Shown: positions 55,291 through 64,000 of the stretch, piece after piece | Numbering within the stretch: position 1 is the first letter of the stretch | Layout of the letters: the number at the start of each line of letters is the position of its first letter | Source of the DNA: Ariolimax columbianus | Taxonomy: Eukaryota; Mollusca; Gastropoda; Stylommatophora; Arionidae | Length of the DNA: 64,000 bases | Assembly: GCA_036924085.1 (NCBI GenBank) | Contig: JAVGWX010000013.1 | Location: 45,689,175 to 45,753,174 of the forward strand | Reading direction: 5' to 3' | Notes under the pieces: model-generated | Databases searched by the model: none | The model's input: the letters and a program-made list of their open reading frames with translations, nothing else | Told to the model about the DNA's origin: nothing | Made by a program: the position numbers and the translations under genes

Positions 55291-56645
55291 TGAAGATACT
55301 TTATCGAAAAACGTGGTGTTTTTATATTTCCTTTGTTCAGTCCCGTGACTACTTTTCCGTTGAATCCCGAGTAGATTTCCCGAATATTTGTCGCCGATGC
55401 TTGTCCCTGAATTCTCCGTCGAATCATGAGAAACGATTGTGAAAGCACCGGCATCAACGAGGTGCTCGTAAAAAGCAGGAAACGCGTCATTTCGAAATAC
55501 GGTCTGTTGACAGAATAATCAGTCGATCAATTCGTTTCGTGACAGACATATCTCATCTTCAGGTAATTGTGAAAGTTTGAATTGGGTAAAAGAATAATTT
55601 GTGGAAATTAGTGACTCACCTAATTTTCTTACTATAAATAAAGGCGTTTACCGTATTTTTCAATATTTAATTAATTGTTTTCCTGGCCAGTTCGGGTAGA
55701 GATGAGCTGCCAGTGAAGATGTGCCGAAAAGAGCGGTACTGTGACACAAGGCGTACCGGAAACTGTGCATAACTCTTCTCTCTCTACTTGGAAATAAACC
55801 GGCACTAACTATTCATATAAGCAACAATCATCACAATGCTACTAATGCACATATATGACACGCCAGCTCAACCGAGCTGATCAAAATATATATATATATC
55901 ATTTCAGAGGGGCCTGCTTGTCACTTTAAGCTAATCCTAATGCTTGTGTCATTTGAGTATGTGCCATAATCAGTCTTGCTACCTGTTTATCTTTGCCCAT
56001 CCACTCGTGACAGTGATGAATGACAGCGTACCACGTTAACAAGAATAGAGTGCCTAGTTGGCCCCTCTCATAGACACTGCTCATTCTACAGCGAAGCTAG
56101 ATTCTCGTATCTATTTTCGGTTTCAGCGGTGGACTATCACAGGAAAGTGTGAAGCTACATCTCACTGATATAGGTAGAACTTTGAGCATTCAGATTTAAA
56201 ACAAGTGAGTGAGATCGTTTCCTTCAAGTAATGCCAATCTACTAAACTAAACACCTGCCAAGAAACTTATAATCATCAAAAAAGTTGGCGGTTGTAAGAA
56301 ACGACTTTCAGCAAAGAGTATATTTCCTGTTTTTGTCCTTTTCAAATCCTTATTTGAATATTTTTTTTAAAACAACGTTTTTCGGTACATTTATTTATAA
56401 TATGTTTTTTGTTTGTTTTGGTGCCTACAGGAGTGTACTTTATTGACGTTTTCAAATTTTATTGATTTGTGTGTTAGTTTTTTAAATAAAAAGTTTGATT
56501 CGTTCATCTGCGTCGTTCGTCACTTGATGACGTAGATTTCTCGGAATTATATTAAAGAAATCAAGTTGGTCAACATTCATTGAGAAACTCTAATCTTAGA
56601 ACGTTATCATACTTGTCATCGATCTCTTCAGCTGCGTTATCTTCA
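55291..56645. other. Unassigned intronic sequence
   Basis: About 1.35 kb, AT-rich, nothing recognisable. Confidence 0.35.
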
Positions 56646-56660
56646 ATGTTAACTTCGTGT

Positions 56661-56923
56661 AGGGAGCCGCGTAGCGCAGTGGTTAGCGCATTGGCTTCGC
56701 ATCTGAGTGGTCCTGGGTTCATTCCCCAGTTGAGGTGGTAATGTTTTTTTCAGACCGCAATGGATCCCGGGTCGACCCAGCCTTAAATGGGTACCGGTTC
56801 AGTCCGGGAAGTAAAAGCGGCGAGGAGATGGCTACCGCCCTCATATAGCCGAGCCTTTGAAATGTGAGATCGCTAACACCATACACCCCTACGGCAGTAA
56901 TGCTATGGGTTACTTTACTTTAC
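56661..56923 (+). repeat. tRNA-like SINE S3, copy S3a
   Basis: GGGAGCCGCGTAGCGCAGTG then A-box-like TAGCGCAGTGGTTAGCGC and B-box-like GGTTCATTCCC, a body with GTCGACCCAGCC, and an ACTTTACTTTAC tail. Target-site duplication TAACTTCGTGT at 56650-56660 and 56924-56934, exact 11 bp. Confidence 0.9.
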
Positions 56924-57110
56924 TAACTTCGTGTGGTTCGTGGTTTTGGCAACTTAATGATCGTGTGTATCTGTTTGAATGCGACAATGTCGATGCAAGT
57001 AAATCATTTTTTGGTTTAATTACGTTTCCCGTACATGCTATTGGCTAACTTGTACATGATCAGTCAAATTTAATTGGCTAACAGGTCGTACTAGTACTAG
57101 TACTTTTGGA

Positions 57111-57430
57111 TTTTCATGGTTTGCCTCTCAGCGTAAGGTTATGAAAAGATATAAAGAAAGAGCCCGACTGTGTACTTCACCCACAGTGGCAATCTCTACC
57201 TCATACATTTTCATGGTTTGCCTCTTAGCGTAAGGTCATGAGAAGAAATAAAGAAAGAGCCCGACTATGTACTTCACCCACAGTGGCATTCTACACCTCA
57301 TATATTTCAGTAATTCCCCTTTTTCGTGGTCGGCCTTTAGCCTTGAAATGTCTAAACAGAATTGCTTGTTGGGAAGTTCTGTGTGGCGGCAGACTTGTTA
57401 CATGGCCAAACCATTTTAGTTTGTTGGTTA
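57111..57430 (-). pseudogene. RT-J-like C-terminal fragment J4 with 97-bp duplication
   Basis: Minus strand: LKWFGHVTSLPPHRTSQQA, RHFKAKGRPRKR, then the C-terminal ATVGEV region twice. It parallels J1 (FGHVTRHTPD..PRKAV, KSRPRER). Duplicated unit of 97 bp at about 57111-57304. Confidence 0.6.
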
Positions 57431-57889
57431 AGAAAATTGGTTAACGGGAAGAAGGCAGAGGGTGGGCATAAATAAGGAGTACTCTGAGTGGTGTGAAGTG
57501 AAAAGTGGAGTGCCACAGGGCTCGGTTTAGGGACCAATTTTTTTCTTGATATATATACAAAATTTGGACATTGATATGGGATCCATGATTGCAAAATTCG
57601 CTGATGACGCAAAACTATGCAGTAGTGTCTCATCTAAAGCAGAAGTGGATATATTGAGGTCGGACTTAGATAAAATTCGAGAATGGTCTGTAAGCTGGCA
57701 AATGGAGTTTAATGTAGATAAATGTACAGTCATCCACATGGGTAGATCCAATATGGAACATAATGACAGAATGGGTGAAAAGAATATTAGAAAGATAGAT
57801 AAGGAAAGGGACCTAGGGGTTATAATAGATCATACAGGTAAGGTGAGTGAGCAAGTTAAGGTAGCAGTGACAAAGGCAAATGCAATGTT

Positions 57890-58158
57890 TGGAATTATTT
57901 TAATTTTTTAAATATTTTTTTGCGTTCGCCTTATTTCTCTAATCCCCAAGGCGGTGTGCGTTGCACTGTGGTTTTTATTTTGCACATTTCGGCCCAGTGC
58001 ATCCGACTTCAGCATGCATTTTATGTAAGGGTCTGCTTCCTCCTGCATTTTCTAAGGGTTTGCTTCCCCGGGGTAAAGGCCGGTGCTGTGATGGGAATCG
58101 AACCCAGCATTTTCGGTTTGTGAGCCGTGCCACTTAACCACTAGGCCACGCCGTCCCC
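57890..58158 (-). repeat. tRNA-like SINE S1, copy S1c, nested in C5
   Basis: CCCCAAGGCGGTGTGCGTTG to AGGCCACGCCGTCCCC. Target-site duplication GCAATGTT at 57882-57889 and 58159-58166. Removing it and one duplication rejoins KANAM-LGMIKR of the polymerase. Confidence 0.9.
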
Positions 58159-58737
58159 GCAATGTTAGGTATGATAAAAAGAAATATTAAACATAGGAGT
58201 AAGAAAGTGAAAGTCAAACTGTATAAAGCATTAGTTAGACCTAGATTGGAGTACTGTATACAGGTGTGGAATCCTTATCATAGAGGGGATATAAACATGC
58301 TGGAAAGAATACAAAAAAGAGCGACAAAGCTGATTGTGGGATTCCAGAATTACAGTTACTAGGAAAGACTCAGAAAAACCGGCCTACAGTGTCTAGAAGA
58401 CAGAATAATTTGTGGTGACTTAATACAGGTTTATAAGATGATCAGAGGAATGGATAAATTAGACTATAACAAGTTGTTTTTTTAAAATACAGCCACACAC
58501 AAGAACAAGAGGACATAGCTACAAGCTGACTAAAGAGAGGTCCAGATTAGATATTAGGAAATATTTTTTTAGTCAGAGTGGTGACTGCTTGGAATGCATT
58601 GCCATGGGAGGTAGTGGAGGCAGGGACAGTTAATGCATTTAAGAATACATTGGATGCGCATAGCTTCTAGAGCAAGGTGATGTAAATGGAACTGGTTGTA
58701 TACAGACTCTGCAGGGTCTTCTAAACCAGTCTAAAGA

Positions 58738-58793
58738 CGTTAAGTTAAGTTAGGTTAAGTTAAGTTAGGTTAAGTTAAGTTAAGTTAAGTTGC
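58738..58793 (+). repeat. (AAGTT)n tail of C5
   Basis: Eleven pentamers, AAGTT with some AGGTT. It is the 3' tail of the C family. Confidence 0.9.
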
Positions 58794-58795
58794 TG

Positions 58796-59105
58796 TCCTT
58801 TGATGTGGCCAAATACTGGTGGTGTTCCCATTTGTCTCCCGATGCCATCGTAGCTGATCATGTCTCTTCATCGTAGCTGATCATGTCTCTTCATCGTAGC
58901 TGATCATGTCTCTTCTTGTTATTCCCAATATTGTTCGCAGACATTTCATTTCAGCTGTAGCGACTTGTGATGTTAGTGTCCAGTTTTGGTAGCAAAGTGT
59001 CGGGACGAGAATCGTGTTTAGTAGTTATTGTCACGTGCTGGGAATTAAATATTAATGTGAATTCCTCAATGATCTGATTTGCCTTATTGCATTCTACGGC
59101 GTATA
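58796..59105. other. Unassigned sequence
   Basis: A 25-bp piece (TCATCGTAGCTGATCATGTC) is repeated three times at 58848-58915. No gene recognised. Confidence 0.4.
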
Positions 59106-59110
59106 TACCG

Positions 59111-59392
59111 CTTTTAACTGCGTAGCGCGGTGGTTAGCGCGTTGGTTTCGCATCTGAGTGGTCCTGGGTTCATTTCCTAGTTGAGGCGGTAATGTGTTTT
59201 TTTTTCAGACCTCAATGGCTCCCGGCTCGACCCAGCCTTAAAAGGGTACCGGTTCAGTCTGGGAAGTAAAAGCGGCGAGGGGGAGGAGATGGCTGCCGGC
59301 CTCATATAGACGAGCCTTTGAAATGTGAGATCGCTAACACCTTACACCCCTACGGCAGTAATGCTATGGGGTATTTTACTTTACTTTACAAC
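59111..59392 (+). repeat. tRNA-like SINE S3, copy S3b
   Basis: TGCGTAGCGCGGTGGTTAGC, GGTTCATTTCC, the CCCGGCTCGACCCAGCC body and a TTTACTTTAC tail match S3a. The first few bases are missing. Confidence 0.85.
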
Positions 59393-59617
59393 TCCTTCAA
59401 GACAGTGGCAGATGCTAGAAAAATCGATTTCTACCTCTTCGATTGAGTCGTCCTGCCGGAATGGTGCTACGGTAGTGGAACAAGGCGACTAAAGAAAGAA
59501 TTGGAGAACCAATTAAGGACAGCGCACTGCTCATGTGAGCATCGTCTCGAGGAACTAGCTAGAAATCAGGCAGCAACGCCAGATGAGACTTCCCAACAAT
59601 GACCTCCTGAGACTGTC
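59393..59617. other. Unassigned sequence
   Basis: Nothing recognised. Confidence 0.3.
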
Positions 59618-59875
59618 ACTTAACGTCTTTATACTGGTTTAGAAGATTGTACAGAGTCTTTATACAACCAGTTTCCTTTACTTTTCTTGATCTAAAAAAT
59701 ACCTATGCGCATCCAATCTATTTGTAAATGCATTACATGACCATTATTTCTTCACTATTTCTTGTGGCAATGTATTCCAAGTATACACCATTCTCTGACT
59801 GAAACATATGTCCTGTTATCTAATCCGGCCTTGCTTTAATTGATTTGTGATTGAGCTCTCTTGTCCTTGAAGGCT
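59618..59875 (-). repeat. CR1-like retroelement C, copy C6, 3' end
   Basis: CTTTATACTGGTTTAGAAGA, TATACAACCAGTTTCC, GCGCATCCAATCTATTTG and CATTCTCTGACTGAAAC match the 3' UTR of C2 and C5 in reverse. The polymerase part is missing. Confidence 0.8.
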
Positions 59876-60480
59876 TGTTAAATGATACCTTACAACAGCA
59901 ACAATGAAGTGTATGGCCCACAGTGTAGAATGATACCTTACAACAGCAACTATGAAGTGTATGGCCCACACTGTGGAATGATACATTACAGCAGCAACTA
60001 TGAAGCAACTCATGTAACAACAATTACGACGTATTTGGTCCACAGTCATAAATTAAAATTTTTAACAACAATTATAGAAAGTGTGGCTCACATCGATCAT
60101 TGCCATTTTGTAAGAACAACTAATTATTGTATGGACCACAAAAATAAATTAAAATCTTTGACAACTTTGAAATATGCCAATGAACGATATGACAAAGACT
60201 ATGAAATATGTGGCCCACAACGTCAATGAAACGATATGACAAAGACTATGAAATATGTGGCCCACAATGTCAATGGAACGATATAACAAAGACTATGAAA
60301 TATGTGGCCCACAACGTCAATGAAACGATATAACAACAACTATGAAATATGTGGCCCATAATGATCAATGAAACTGTATAATAACAACTCTAAAGTGTGT
60401 GGTTCCACAGTTGTAAATTAACCATTATAACGACAAGTAGGAAGTGTGTGGTCCACATTGATCAACAAAGCCTTGTAACA
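59876..60480 (+). repeat. Diverged 47-48-bp minisatellite
   Basis: About 12 units. Left units have AATGATACCTTACAACAGC and AAGTGTATGGCCCACA; right units (60180-60400) have GACAAAGACTATGAAATATG and TGGCCCACAACGTCAATG, identical in kind to the array within D2. Confidence 0.85.
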
Positions 60481-60509
60481 AAAAACTGTGAAGTATGTGG
60501 TCCACATAA

Positions 60510-60725
60510 TCATTGTTCAAGTAACGAAAAGAGACAAAGGTCAGACAATACGCCACGATCTAGAAACTCAGTCCCTGCAGATTCGACAGAAGCAATTTCA
60601 AATTCGGTGGTTTGGCCACGTGTGGATAATGAAAGATCTGCTACTACGGCAGACATGGGAAGCAAAGAGGCAAGGGTTCAGAACCCTGACGCTAACCGAG
60701 AGTCTGATGGAAGGGTATGATATGA
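60510..60725 (+). pseudogene. Non-LTR polymerase C-terminal fragment
   Basis: DLETQSLQIRQKQFQIRWFG followed by HVWIMKDLLLRQTWEAKRQG, the Q.RWFGHV.RM..NRL.....EAK.QG pattern of a polymerase C-terminus. Family unclear. Confidence 0.6.
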
Positions 60726-60919
60726 CAGCTTTTAAGATACCGAGATCTAGGCTGAACCCAGACAAAGAGCAAGACGGAGAATAGATTTATCTGTCGTTCT
60801 TTCTGGCAAACTTCTACACCCCAGGGTAGAAGAGGATCGACTAAGTTAGAAAGTATGTGTTGCAGGAGTAAAATAGGATGACTAATTTACTTATTGATCG
60901 GAAGAAGAGGTAAATTAAT

Positions 60920-61000
60920 TCTCTTCTTCTTCTTTTTCTTCTTAATTCTTCTTCTTCTTTTTCTTCTCCTTCTTCTTCTTCTACTTAAACTTACTTAAAG
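60920..61000. repeat. (TTC)n-rich tract
   Basis: Interrupted TTC repeats next to the C7 3' end. Confidence 0.85.
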
Positions 61001-61300
61001 TTTTTATACTGATTTAGAAGACTCATCATAGTCTGTAGACAACCAGTCACATTTACATTACCTTGCTTTAAAAGCTATGCACATCAAATCTATTCTTAAA
61101 TGCAATAACTGTTTCTGCTTTCACTACCTCTTGTGGTAATGCACTCTAAGCATTCACCACTTTCTGACTAAAAATATATTTCTTATATCCAATCTAGACC
61201 TTTCTTTACTTAATTTGTATCTGTGTCATCTTGTTCTTGTAGGTCGGTGTATTTTGAAAAATTTGTTAGTCTAATTTAACCTATCCTGGGATTATCATAA
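60985..61300 (-). repeat. CR1-like retroelement C, copy C7, 3' end
   Basis: TTTTTATACTGATTTAGAAG, CTGTAGACAACCAGTC, ATCTATTCTTAAATGCA and TCACCACTTTCTGACTAAA in reverse. Ends near TTTAACCTATCC. A TTC tract at 61312-61360 follows. Confidence 0.8.
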
Positions 61301-61454
61301 TCTTTTTTTTCTTCTTCCTTTTCCTCTTCATCTTCTTCTTTCTCTTCTTCTTATTCTTTTTTTCTGATTTCAGATATTTGTTCCTTAATCTCTAAATCAT
61401 ATACTGCGTATTGTTTTTAGAGCTTCCTTCAAAGCCCAGAAGACTATTCCACAC

Positions 61455-61625
61455 TGCCTAAGACTGATGTGTCGGACCGAAAGGGGAAAAAAATACCGCA
61501 GCCAAGCTGTAAACTAGTGACACAACACATCCCGTTTTCCGGACTACATCCACCTACTTCCAAAGCCCTGTTCATGGCTTGGTAGCGGGAGATTGAGAAC
61601 GGACGCAGAAGAAAAATAAGAAGCT
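61455..61625 (+). repeat. R family, 3' half copy
   Basis: GACTGATGTGTCGGACCGAA to GAGATTGAGAACGGACGCAG and a short GAA tail. Lies in intron 1 about 200 bp from exon 1. Confidence 0.75.
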
Positions 61626-61823
61626 AATCCACACTCTTCAGGCTTTTGGTATATATGAAAATCTGTTCTGTGTAGATCCGTGAATTGGAAATCCTTCTTC
61701 ACTATAATGGTTCCTCGCACTATCGGCATCCTTTTACGACATGTTCTGAGACCGACAGTGGTCCTATTTTTGTTTCTGTCACAAACAAAAGTCATAGAAA
61801 CAACTGGTAGAACTGGTACTTAC

Positions 61824-62265
61824 CTATACAGATGCCCTCCTCCATCCCTGTAATGAACTGTCCATCCTCCGGGCGTATGAAACAGTGTAAATGTTGATCA
61901 CAGGTACCAAGACTTCCCCACACACCCCCGCATCGTTCGTTCTCGACTCGAGCACACACAAGGCAACAGGCACATATGTCCAGGGTTAACCCTCCCAGGC
62001 ATCCATCTGTGTTTGGGCATTCACTTTTGTCGCAACCAACGCATGAAAGGGCGTCGACTGCAATCCCGGACCGTGTATATGGCGTCATTACAAAAAGGGC
62101 AATCAGGAACGTCACTGAAGATGCCCTATTAATAAAACTGCTGACGACGCCTTTGCATACGTCTATACTGATGATTCTTGCATGATGGTTACGGAGGCAT
62201 TGTATTTGATGATGGTGGTATAGACTTGATGTCACCACGGAGGTACGTGTCAGAGGCGACACCAT
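61824..62265 (-). CDS. CRIM1-like exon 1: N-terminus and IGFBP domain
   Basis: Encodes 147 codons plus one base (phase 1). The first ATG lies just after an in-frame TAA and has A at -3 and G at +4, so this start is plausible. Residues 1-48 are a polar extension, 49-60 a short hydrophobic stretch (SSVTFLIALFVM), and 75-146 the IGFBP domain with twelve cysteines. These include C75/C78, the CxCC core at 98-101 (DICACCLVC), NERCGG at 109-114 and GTCD at 120-123. The donor is TGTATAG/GTAAGT at 61824/61823. The IGFBP domain is the N-terminal domain of CRIM1. Odd point: a signal core starting near residue 49 is late for a signal peptide, so a different first exon is possible. Confidence 0.8.
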
Positions 62266-62980
62266 GATTTACTCTACATGGATGTCCGCCCTGTGGCGTC
62301 AAGTATTGATAGTATACACAATGGTAGTAAATGACGTGGTTACTACAACATCAAATGTTGTAATCAATGATGAAGTGTAGATACAAATAGCGCAAAGATT
62401 GTTATACCAACTGTTTCTTTCATCTTACTGTCCCAAATCCTTCGCTCGATAGCCCAGTTGTTTCATCAGAATATAGTCATTGTAAGTGCAAGTGTTTTTT
62501 ATGCGCCGATGAAAGAGTTTGAACTGGCTATCCACTATTTTTCATGGGTTACAAACCTTGATCAACCAAATAAGAATGCCGTGGTTAAAAATAAGAGTAC
62601 CCTCGACAAAAGGTGGCTAAAACTCTACTTAACAAGTATAGCAATTGTGTCTGTCCATGGTAACACCTTACAATCGGTTATTGTTAACTGGCTAACATAG
62701 CTACAAATAAGAAAAAGTAATAGTTTGCAGGACGTAGTAGAAAGTTCTATTTAAAGATTTCATTTTAAAGTATCTAATATTTTTCTCCTAGATATAAATC
62801 TGACAGACGTGTTTTATGGTTAAGACTAAGTGACAGTCTCTGAGAAATTCATTTTCTACTGCACACTAGCTAATATACTAGTTTCCTGTAAGATAAATGC
62901 GGTTTACTTGTGCTTAAGAACCTAGTGATACTCTGTGTCAATAAAGAAAACACTGATAAAATGACAAGATAGTCTTCGTT
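62266..62980. other. Region upstream of CRIM1-like exon 1
   Basis: Would contain the 5' UTR or promoter if exon 1 is the first exon. No TATA box in an obvious position and no CpG-rich stretch. The plus-strand open frame at 62458-62700 has no recognisable domain. Confidence 0.35.
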
Positions 62981-62984
62981 CTGG

Positions 62985-63115
62985 TATACCCGTGGGAAGA
63001 GATATAGAGGTAGGCCAAAACATGAGATGAGAGCTCGAGATAAACATACAGTAGACCGAGAAGACCTGGCAAGAGCAGAAGCGGATGATCCAGGAAAAGC
63101 TGATTTGACATGAAC
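62985..63115 (+). pseudogene. Short non-LTR polymerase C-terminal remnant
   Basis: TRGKRYRGRPKHEMRARDK, then VDREDLARAEADDPGKADL and stop. The GKR.RGRP...R pattern suits the end of a polymerase, but it is short. Confidence 0.45.
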
Positions 63116-63392
63116 ATTTTAGAAATGTGTTCTTCCCAGTGAGCTGAAATGGTTTTCATGTCTGAGCTCATTTTCATGATTAATACCTTAGTCCAGATAT
63201 GTCTATGAGCATCTGAGCAACAGCGTGGTAGAGAGCTTGCTTGAATTTGTAAAAATATATTTCCTTTCACCGTTTTATCGACACGTTTCAGTCTACCGAG
63301 CTAAAAATTCGTACCTGATCTACTGTTATGGAAAGAATTGTAATTATTTATTCTTTTAAATAAAATGATATATAATAAGCAAAACAAGTACT

Positions 63393-63723
63393 TGGCGTCA
63401 GTGTGGTCAAGAGGTAAGGCACTCGCCTCTCAAAGCGGTGAATGGAAGCGGTTTGCAATCGCGTTCCACAGGTTTCAAGCGACTCTTGTTCTTAATGGAT
63501 GTGTAACCAGAGTGCCTGCGTTCTGAGTGACCTTCTGGCGTCTAAACTTACGTCTTGCCACTGGTCCAAGGTAGACCGGGACTAGAGAGTGAGGTTGATG
63601 AACAACGCAGTTTCTTTTTCACTATAACTAAAACAAAGCGCAAGTTACATCATCAAAACAAACCTGTATGTTGATGTCATATTCATCGCTTGCGATGAGC
63701 AACCAACTAAATAACTAATAAAG
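63393..63723 (+). repeat. tRNA-like SINE S2, copy S2b
   Basis: GCGTCAGTGTGGTCAAGAGG, TAAGGCACTCGCCTCTCAAA, then CAGGTTTCAAGCGACTC, GGTCCAAGGTAGACCGGGAC and a body and tail (CATCGCTTGCGATGAGCAA, AATAACTAATAAA) matching S2a. The head closely resembles a tRNA-Ser/Leu gene. Confidence 0.7.
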
Positions 63724-64000
63724 AAGGCAAGAGAACGAATCACCCTACATCATAAAAAGCTGAGACCTCGTACAGTGGAGCCTCCTCACTTCACTCCACG
63801 ACATAAGTGTCTGCCATGACACTACATATACATTAACTGTCCCTAAATGGTTCACTATTATTCATGTTACGCTAAGCCCTCCAGTCATTCTTGACTCTTC
63901 GCAGCCGTTCTCTGTCTAGAAATCCCATTTATATCCCTCATAAACTTTGATATCTGTCTTAGGCTCTTTCAGTCGTTCATTCTGATTCTCTGAAAGTGCA
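63724..64000. other. Unassigned sequence
   Basis: No gene or repeat recognised. Confidence 0.3.

Larger units (their letters stand above)
57460..58795 (+). pseudogene. CR1-like retroelement C, copy C5, longest, split by SINE S1c
   Basis: Starts in the polymerase palm: WCEVKSGVPQGSV*GPIFFL (TAG replacing Leu near 57526), the catalytic motif AKFADDAKLCSSV, WSVSWQMEFNVDKCTVIHMG, RDLGVIIDHTGK, SINE, then MLGMIKRNIKHRSK, VKLYKALVRPRLEYCIQVW, ERIQKRATKLIVGF, a TAG in place of Glu at about 58360, and the 3' UTR ending TTCTAAACCAGTCTAAAGAC and (AAGTT)n at 58738-58793. 5' truncated, two nonsense changes. Confidence 0.85.

Noticed and set aside
63393..63480. Functional tRNA-Ser or tRNA-Leu gene
   Set aside because: The head is tRNA-like but the 3' half does not fold cleanly and the same extended body occurs in S2a, so it is a SINE.

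Overview
This is eukaryotic, repeat-rich DNA, most likely from a lophotrochozoan invertebrate and probably a gastropod mollusc. The retroelement repertoire (RNase H-bearing non-LTR elements, CR1-like and RTE-like reverse transcriptases, mariners, tRNA-like SINEs) and the long introns point that way. The species is not determined. I see no operons, ribosome binding sites, rRNA, functional tRNA or CRISPR.

The one host gene I can support covers almost the whole window on the minus strand. It is a CRIM1-like (cysteine-rich motor neuron 1) gene. Six exons read right to left: exon 1 (61824-62265, IGFBP domain), exon 2 (30930-31268), exon 3 (17469-17577), exon 4 (12119-12243), exon 5 (7919-8101, VWC domain) and exon 6 (3674-3844, VWC domain). 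All five junctions are phase-compatible with GT..AG borders, and the domain order matches the N-terminal half of CRIM1. The remaining exons (antistasin repeats, further VWC domains, transmembrane segment) would lie left of base 1. The rest of the window is intron of this gene plus about 1.7 kb upstream of exon 1.

The introns are packed with mobile DNA. For reference I label families as follows. RH-A, RH-B, RH-D, RH-I and RH-L are non-LTR elements seen through their RNase H and cysteine-rich C-terminal parts. C is a CR1-like element with an (AAGTT)n tail. RT-E, F, G, H, J, O, P and Q are other reverse transcriptase C-terminal fragments. R is a SINE-like family of about 320-370 bp with a (GAA)n tail. 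M is a family of about 300-320 bp with an (AAC)n tail. S1 to S4 are tRNA-like SINEs, and N is an unclassified repeat. There is one internally deleted mariner and there are two mariner fragments. Almost all coding copies are 5' truncated and broken; the best preserved is RH-A copy A3 (16115-16999).

Many insertions are nested and carry target-site duplications, so the order of events can be read: A1 into B1, mariner and R2 into J, R5 into H, R6 into I2, S1 copies into C4 and C5, M2 into E3, M3 into N2, and A3 into a minisatellite.

The most unusual pattern is tandem amplification starting inside retroelements. At least seven minisatellites or short duplications are built from retroelement sequence. 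Two RNase H families (B1 and I1) have expanded the same conserved coding segment independently. A second pattern is that RH-A, RH-B, RH-I and the SINE-like R family all end in GAA-type tails, which suggests a shared 3' mobilisation mechanism and explains most (GAA)n/(TTC)n tracts here.
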